A DNA stretch of 17,974 bases from Euryarchaeota archaeon UBA550 (lineage in GTDB: Archaea; Thermoplasmatota; Poseidoniia; Poseidoniales; Poseidoniaceae): positions 10,790 through 28,763 of the forward strand of contig DAYA01000059.1 in NCBI GenBank assembly GCA_002506705.1, in the 5' to 3' direction. The notes below the pieces were generated by a model, which made no database searches, was not told the DNA's origin, and was given only the letters and a program-made list of their open reading frames with translations. The position numbers were made by a program, and so were the translations under genes. Below, piece after piece: positions 13,701-17,974 of the stretch (positions are counted from its first letter, which is position 1; the number at the start of each line of letters is the position of its first letter).

Positions 13701-15447
13701 CAGATGCGTAACCGTGTCTTTGGAAAGTAGAAATGTATTCTAATTTGGTAATTCTTTCAGTTCCCGCAATCAGAATAAGACTGTTCCAACGGTTATCGCT
13801 TGGGTCTAGAACCAATGTAGGGTCAGCAACATTGGTGGACGTATCGGCTGTGTAATTCTTGATAGAAATAATCAGAGATAGTCTATTTGGCATCTGTCCT
13901 GGGAGGTTACTAGAACCCGGAGCTTCTCCAATCAGAGTGAAAATAGCATCTATCTCTTCTTGAGGCATTGTGCCCTTTGGCATATCCCTAACCCAACCAC
14001 GAGAATCTGTGATGTTACCAAATTGACCGCCAGCCTCTATGTGTTTCGAGCGGTCCTCGAAGTAATGGAAATAGAGGTCAGCATCTGTATCGCTGAAGAT
14101 TTCGATATTATCGAAAGAGTTCTCTCCTGCATTGTCGTTCCTAATGACCAAATCCAGCTCTTCTGGTAGTTGCGTTTCCCCCTCTACGGGATGTAGACCA
14201 ACATCGATGTATCCAATTTCATCTAATGGCCTAAATCCATCCAAATCTGGTTCCTTGAAGTGAACATAACCAATTCCTACCGAATACCCACACTTGTGGT
14301 CCCGACTTTCTGCGGAATGGTCTGCAATTGGGTCATACCAACTAGAATCTTGACAATCGGTTTGTTCGTTTGCAGAGTTTCTATTTGGGTTTGAAATTAG
14401 AATTGCATAAGGTGCTGACACTGAAGTAACTTCCAATCCAGAATCATCTCCTCCAGCAAAGATATTGAGAATATCAGCAAGGGTTGTGAATGTACCAGTT
14501 ACATCCAGAGTCAGTTGGTCAAGTCCAACCCTTACTTGGAAATCATGTGGGGGTTGTGTAAACCTAGAATCGATCACAAGGGCGTAAGATTCGCCGTCTC
14601 CAGTGAATGTTAGGTCGTATGCTACGCCCTTCATCATTGAAACTTCCATGCTAGCCATATCATCCCAAAGTGGGTCGGTATGATCCAGCACGCGAACTCG
14701 CCATTGGAAGTTTGGTCTAATCCAAATTGATTCAACAACTGGGATTAATCCGTCACTAAGCTCAACATCCCAGCCTTCACCTCGAACTCCAAGCCCAAGG
14801 ATGGAAAGGCCAACTGAAACGTCATTTCCTCCATCGCCATCCAAATCAATCGCATTTTCGAATAGCCCGGTGTCTCCAAATGAAAGCACGTCACCAGTGA
14901 ATGTACCGTAATCCCATGCCTCATACTGAGGCCCGTTATTCCTCGCGGTGTAGTTCACATACAGCGAGTATGTATTTGCCCCAAATGCAAGGGGATCGTT
15001 GAATCCTGGTGGCAACTCGAATAGTGTGTCTAACAAATTGTTAGGCCATCCATCAGGATGTGAATCCGGGTCGGTCAAGTAAACATACGGTCGAGGATGT
15101 GATGGTGTGAGAGGTTCTGTCTCACGCATCGTAATGTCACCAATTACTCCGTCTGTTGCTAGGAGAGCATCTCCGTCTGCAATCTCCCTGCCACGAGCCT
15201 CCAGTGCACTCAGCACTCCCTCCGCTGAATTCCTAGCAATATCGTCCTCGCCCGAGTCGCGCTCTTCGATTAGCGCATTTGCCATTGCTTCAAGGACACC
15301 GAAGTCATCTCTTCCAACTGATTCATCAGCAGAAACTGGACTGAAAATGGGTAATAGCATAACGATTACAAGCATTATCGCTACCTTGCTGGAATCAAGC
15401 GGCTGCGGGACTCCGCGATGGAGCAGACGCACACCTGATTCTGACAT
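10795..15447 (-). CDS. Giant exported protein of unknown family
   Basis: I do not recognise a family for this protein of about 1550 residues. A TTG at 15474 would add 9 residues. The ATG at 15447 is preferred because it leaves a normal signal peptide (hydrophobic about 22-38, cleavage after VSA near 40) and sits 27-30 nt after an AT-rich box. The rest is mostly beta-strand, with many N-x-S/T sequons. DLDGDGGND (about 201-209) is a calcium-loop-like motif, and Cys365/Cys386 may form a disulfide. A distinct alpha-helical segment (about 1085-1155) includes a degenerate EF-hand-like stretch, ADGYISPREM. No protease, glycosidase or sugar-binding motif was seen. There is no C-terminal span: the end (SSFVATAIAMVTG) is too short for one. 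The overlapping membrane-protein gene just downstream may therefore supply attachment. Confidence 0.85.
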   Translation of the reverse strand: MSESGVRLLHRGVPQPLDSSKVAIMLVIVMLLPIFSPVSADESVGRDDFGVLEAMANALIEERDSGEDDIARNSAEGVLSALEARGREIADGDALLATDGVIGDITMRETEPLTPSHPRPYVYLTDPDSHPDGWPNNLLDTLFELPPGFNDPLAFGANTYSLYVNYTARNNGPQYEAWDYGTFTGDVLSFGDTGLFENAIDLDGDGGNDVSVGLSILGLGVRGEGWDVELSDGLIPVVESIWIRPNFQWRVRVLDHTDPLWDDMASMEVSMMKGVAYDLTFTGDGESYALVIDSRFTQPPHDFQVRVGLDQLTLDVTGTFTTLADILNIFAGGDDSGLEVTSVSAPYAILISNPNRNSANEQTDCQDSSWYDPIADHSAESRDHKCGYSVGIGYVHFKEPDLDGFRPLDEIGYIDVGLHPVEGETQLPEELDLVIRNDNAGENSFDNIEIFSDTDADLYFHYFEDRSKHIEAGGQFGNITDSRGWVRDMPKGTMPQEEIDAIFTLIGEAPGSSNLPGQMPNRLSLIISIKNYTADTSTNVADPTLVLDPSDNRWNSLILIAGTERITKLEYISTFQRHGYASDVSSMEVEIVDLPEVVAIFGTFEIPTSNRVRVEFGTAPDLLSEVLDNVVLNLVEIILDLGTILNGLPEAIVGTAGESSGEIFLQCYNQVRETWSDGKTRSESMVQGVKLAIGSSPHPVMDTNHILLSEDLDYTDQNGNVDGKYGRVNPPLVPVGISLMVTDISGASYSYDQDTDLRTISITGSSGDELIIGHMRHFSNSTDGDVRQFASISNRPSNLTIAQQGSQITYTASEEIGTITYSGEGDGQYNALRLNGLPSQFELELGDTLAMSAPDGIGSIEVQISNASVPLTMDDDHARFWIDQVSGQASMSLRLSNLTSITLNPPEEPGALGSRGNSELVMNRTGSSPFSVLLEDVSERDDKFLGLSGRIHLDPLPANVTLSLPSSENSDMITIPEFGDADGILALSFFLSGMIDFGSSVNDFAVESMVNLGDASNIQSNLSLGLNLRTGEEFDLTLDVSKGKNVPNEPEWVHGISGEVLEVTELIFNYSRMPEFTESSRLTVSQALEDFEISEEEKAEVIQVAEWAGITEAAALIEALADGYISPREMSLLNTETLEEEGITFDQRRSWHSRIWMPQLPAGEIKLGYKVEIENDIPTFQIEASLKEYTPFRPVLTIQLNGLSRADSLIVLTGLDINVKRDVTLNATISTQSDLLIPRTTIDMTYDLGERLEHARILQLDRLRGIRTEMMMFNAPAAVDQLYAKVGDILQADLIVPPEDRIGINSADSMMLQQLRKIDGLWWPATMFIRDVPGEMHLKAAPANNFDINEEQSFQGMFEMDYSSNSDDMDLFIETKGKAQNIRGDNLMLAENLPDRFVMGVTEDYGASISASGNGVEKLYIRRSNSVIQDGVEIISAELVGENLQGAEVHIHRPLGYPVIIVDGITGGRIVATSHTEVDVLGLDIDARGVLLDAQFTGGIPTASSVGVNGVVTDLSLISSLTGGEIETTHIMIGDPFSSFVATAIAMVTG
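10803..10807 (-). promoter_or_regulatory. Shine-Dalgarno site of the small membrane protein gene
   Basis: GGTGA on the minus strand, inside the last codons of the giant gene, lies 4 nt before the ATG at 10798. It supports reinitiation or coupling at the ATGA overlap. Confidence 0.5.
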
Positions 15448-15472
15448 CGTTTCAATTACGCTATCTACACCC

Positions 15473-15480
15473 AAATGAAA
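15473..15480 (-). promoter_or_regulatory. AT-rich box before the giant exported protein gene
   Basis: TTTCATTT on the minus strand is centred about 29 nt before the ATG at 15447. It is a weak TATA-like candidate and one reason to prefer that start. The adjacent gap (15490-15501) also holds the GC-rich self-complementary element TCGCGAGCGCGA. Confidence 0.25.
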
Positions 15481-15513
15481 CCATCCCCATCGCGAGCGCG
15501 AGTTTCATGGTTT

Positions 15514-17814
15514 TCAGCGTTCAAATAATTGGTCAGTTCCACAATGTGGACATGCCACGACCGCACTTCTAACCGATGATGGAATTTGCACGCTGAACGG
15601 TTTACCACATGCTGAACATTGAGAACTCAAACTATGATTTGATGCCTGGGTTTGCTGTTGAGGTAGTGCTACGCCTCCACTTCTTACTTTACCAGTAGAC
15701 GGACTTGGCGAGGAGTTGACCACAGCCGGCATTTCTGGTTCATCTGCAAATGCTGCTAAGGCTGCTTCGGCCAATGCTGGGTCTACCCTCCTGACGGTAG
15801 GGGCTGGTCTGAAACCTGCGTTTGGGTCAGTATTCTGCGATTCTCCATATATCGCATTGAACTCGGCTGATTTCGCATCCGATTGGAGTTCTGCAGCGGA
15901 TTTTACTTCAGCACCATCTGTGATTCCTGCCATCTGTGCTGCCTTTGCAAAAGCTGGTAACTTGATACTCCTCGAGATTTCGTATACTCTCGAGGTTGCC
16001 TCATCACGAGATAATCCACGAACCATTAGAAGTTCAATTGCGTGTCTTCTCTGTACTCCTTTGTAGCCGAATAGCACAACACCTGAAACTACAATGATAA
16101 CTGCGAAAACTACCGCTATGATAGCGAAAAGACCGGTTTGGCTCGGTGGCTCTGTTACCAATACCTCAAAGATTTCAAAATCAGAATTATTTGATTGATC
16201 GTAAACTGTTACTGCGAATTTTGCTTTACCGGCTTCATCGAAAGATATCTCCAGATTTGGTCCGACAAAGTCAGGGTCATTCGTAGCATCACCATCGCCG
16301 TTGCTGTCCCTTTCAAGATTCAAATCCCAAGTGAATCGTAAATCATCTTGATCATCCCATTCATCGGCAGCTTTGGCTTGGAATTCAACTTTCTCACCCA
16401 TCTCTACCTCTGAAATATCTGAGATACTAGAGGTTACTAGAATAGGTTCTGTGTCATCGTAAACGACGATTGTTGTATTTGTTTGAGCTGAGTTTCCAGA
16501 AGGGTCTGTTACTGTCAAAGTTACAGTGTAAGTTCCAATTTCAGACCAACTAACTGTGAACTGTGATGCTGATGAGGCCTGCTCACCGTCTACACTCCAA
16601 GATGCAGAAGCGATTGCGTGGTCATCATCTGAATTAGACGCCTGAAGAATAAGGTCGGATAGGCGGAGTAACCTCCTATCGCCATTGAGATCTAGTGAGC
16701 CTCCTGTTCCTGTAATTACAGCAGTTGGAGAAACGACATCTAAAACTTCAATTTGGTAGGTAGTAACAGTAACTGCTCCTGACTGAGATTCTGCTGTTAG
16801 GTTTACGTTTTTCATTCCCGGGGTACTCCATGAGGCTTCTACTAAATTCCCCACAGCATCCTCTAATCCATCCGAGTCAAAGTCCCAAGATAGGGACCTT
16901 ACTTGCTGCAAGCTGTTTGGTGTATTGCTAGCATCGAGAGTAATTTTTTCGCCGATTGTTGTTGTCGAATTATCATAATCCGTTACTGTCGGTGCAAGTA
17001 TGGGGTCGAACCAAGCCTTCAGGGTAAAATGCGCACCTGTCGAGCCTGCTTCTACAATCAAATTCAGATTTTGTAGATTCAAGAATTCTGAAATTTCCCA
17101 TTCTAATTGAGTCGTTTCTTGTCCACCGAAGTCGTCGATGTTGGTGCCTGAAATAATCAAATCACCTGCCAATTGGTTGTCTGATTGAATGAAAATGTCC
17201 CCAGAACCAGCCAGTGGGTGAACCCAATATGTCAATTCAGTCCCTGAATCTACATTGAAATCAACGAGGTTCACTCTTTCTCCAGCCTCAAGCTTGAATG
17301 TATCATGTATTAGAGGATAATCTTCAACGCTTGCAGGAGCTAATTGAATCTTGAATCGGGCAGTCATACCTCCCTGGTCACCCATTCCTTCATCACCATC
17401 ATGTGCGGAGTTGTCGAAAACAATGTACCAATTCTTAGGATTAATCGATTGAGGGGGTGCCCAATCCAACCATTGCGAGCCGACCATCGACTCAAAGGTG
17501 GCTTCTTGATTGAATGAAGAACGGTAATTCTGACCATTTTGATATGTTTGAATCGAATTTTGGTCGAACATCAGCACATCCATCGCATCGTCAAGTACCT
17601 CGATGTCAATCGCTAAAGTTGTAGTATGACTCCTGACACCAATGTCGATAATGATACAAGCACCGGGGTCTACAGCAACCCCTGAACTTGTGGTTACAAC
17701 ATCTGAAAGATCGAATTCTGCACATTGCGGAGGAGCCCTGCCTTCGGTTGCAGTTACAAGTGGTGCGATGAGAAGGCCGGCAAGCAGTATGACCAGAAAT
17801 CTAGGGCCACTCAT
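15514..17814 (-). CDS. PKD-like surface protein with one membrane span and cytosolic zinc ribbon
   Basis: This is a type I membrane protein of 766 residues from ATG 17814. TTG 17844 or ATG 17832 would add 10 or 6 residues; 17814 gives the cleanest signal peptide (1-22) and has an AT-rich box 27 nt upstream. An unassigned beta domain (about 25-270, Cys31/Cys53 possibly paired) is followed by three PKD-like repeats (about 275-360, 360-453, 455-555) with SWDFDSDGLED, SEIGTYTVTLTVTDPSGNSA and FTWDLNLERDSNGDGD. The first and last of these motifs are calcium-loop-like. One span (560-583) is followed by a basic stretch, helical segments (HAIELLMVRGLSRDEATSRVYEIS), a low-complexity Pro/Ser/Gln linker, and a terminal zinc ribbon C733-x2-C736-x18-C755-x2-C758 of MJ0042-like form. 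The outside part likely mediates adhesion or assembly. The inside part may bind a protein or nucleic acid partner. Confidence 0.9.
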   Translation of the reverse strand: MSGPRFLVILLAGLLIAPLVTATEGRAPPQCAEFDLSDVVTTSSGVAVDPGACIIIDIGVRSHTTTLAIDIEVLDDAMDVLMFDQNSIQTYQNGQNYRSSFNQEATFESMVGSQWLDWAPPQSINPKNWYIVFDNSAHDGDEGMGDQGGMTARFKIQLAPASVEDYPLIHDTFKLEAGERVNLVDFNVDSGTELTYWVHPLAGSGDIFIQSDNQLAGDLIISGTNIDDFGGQETTQLEWEISEFLNLQNLNLIVEAGSTGAHFTLKAWFDPILAPTVTDYDNSTTTIGEKITLDASNTPNSLQQVRSLSWDFDSDGLEDAVGNLVEASWSTPGMKNVNLTAESQSGAVTVTTYQIEVLDVVSPTAVITGTGGSLDLNGDRRLLRLSDLILQASNSDDDHAIASASWSVDGEQASSASQFTVSWSEIGTYTVTLTVTDPSGNSAQTNTTIVVYDDTEPILVTSSISDISEVEMGEKVEFQAKAADEWDDQDDLRFTWDLNLERDSNGDGDATNDPDFVGPNLEISFDEAGKAKFAVTVYDQSNNSDFEIFEVLVTEPPSQTGLFAIIAVVFAVIIVVSGVVLFGYKGVQRRHAIELLMVRGLSRDEATSRVYEISRSIKLPAFAKAAQMAGITDGAEVKSAAELQSDAKSAEFNAIYGESQNTDPNAGFRPAPTVRRVDPALAEAALAAFADEPEMPAVVNSSPSPSTGKVRSGGVALPQQQTQASNHSLSSQCSACGKPFSVQIPSSVRSAVVACPHCGTDQLFER

Positions 17815-17837
17815 ATTTCTGCAAACATGCATCTCGG

Positions 17838-17845
17838 TTTTCAAA
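17838..17845 (-). promoter_or_regulatory. TATA-like box for the PKD surface protein gene
   Basis: TTTGAAAA on the minus strand is centred about 27 nt before the ATG at 17814. If used, the transcript would be leaderless and the upstream TTG and ATG codons would not be translated. Confidence 0.35.
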
Positions 17846-17859
17846 TTGTCTCAACTCTG

Positions 17860-17974
17860 TTATGCCCAGCCTTCTTCTTGTTTTACTAAATGACTGAGAG
17901 ACAAATCATCGCCTAATACTAGCCTATCACCATCACCTAATGCAACGACCGATGAGTGTATTTCACGCGCTTCG
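17860..17974 (-). CDS. C-terminal end of an unidentified protein
   Basis: The minus-strand frame from the right edge reads 37 residues and ends at TAA (17860-17862). The visible tail contains SSVVALGDGDRLVLGDDL and ends KQEEGWA. It looks like a genuine coding end: it is open, has mixed ordinary composition, lies on the same strand as all other genes, and stops 45 bp before the chosen start of the next gene. Too little is present to assign a family. No signal or membrane segment is seen in this part. Confidence 0.6.
   Translation of the reverse strand, partial: EAREIHSSVVALGDGDRLVLGDDLSLSHLVKQEEGWA

Noticed and set aside
15490..15501. GC-rich self-complementary TCGCGAGCGCGA between the PKD and giant genes
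   Set aside because: The 2-nt loop is too small for an RNA hairpin and the element is a tandem CTCGCG on the coding strand. It was not strong enough for a separate feature.
15461..15508. A 15-codon minus-strand frame between the PKD and giant genes, reading MKLALAMGMVSFGCR
   Set aside because: It resembles a lipoprotein signal start by chance. It is too short to judge, overlaps the next gene's promoter and start, and has no downstream coding continuation. It could be a leader peptide, but nothing supports that.
1..17974. Search for tRNA, rRNA, CRISPR arrays, insertion sequences and integration sites
   Set aside because: Intergenic spaces total only a few hundred bases, none over about 105 bp. 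No cloverleaf, spaced repeats, transposase motif or terminal repeats were seen.

Overview
The window looks archaeal. It holds the start of a respiratory complex I operon (nuoA-B-C-D, without the NADH-module genes at this end) beside very large exported beta-rich surface proteins. Starts include TTG and GTG, the nuo genes use GAGGTG-type Shine-Dalgarno sites, and AT-rich boxes lie about 27 nt before several starts, as on leaderless archaeal mRNAs. From gene style I favour a marine Euryarchaeota/Thermoplasmatota lineage such as Marine Group II (Poseidoniales). No taxonomic marker gene is present, so this is an inference.

Every supported gene is on the minus strand, so transcription runs from high to low coordinates. 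From right to left they are: the 3' end of an unidentified gene (17860-17974); a PKD-like surface protein with one membrane span and a cytosolic zinc ribbon (15514-17814); a giant exported protein of unknown family (10795-15447); a small membrane protein overlapping it by ATGA (10247-10798); a KP-43-like subtilisin protease of 1470 residues with CARDB/NEW3-like repeats, one membrane span and a cytosolic eight-ligand RING-like zinc module (5787-10199); an exported multi-Ig-like protein with a C-terminal anchor (2833-5736); then nuoA, nuoB, nuoC and the first 325 codons of nuoD, which runs off the left edge. Intergenic gaps are all about 105 bp or shorter. No RNA gene, mobile element or CRISPR array was seen.

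The nuo genes encode the membrane-arm entry (A) and the quinone/N2-cluster connecting module (B, C, D) of complex I. The other 13 kb is devoted to the cell surface: adhesive or scaffolding beta-domains, a secreted-side protease, and two proteins carrying cysteine-rich zinc modules on the cytosolic side of their membrane span. That outside-domain/one-span/inside-zinc-module layout, including a RING-like tail on a protease, is the most unusual feature. It may be a little-described surface-to-cytosol system, but its function cannot be read from the sequence alone.
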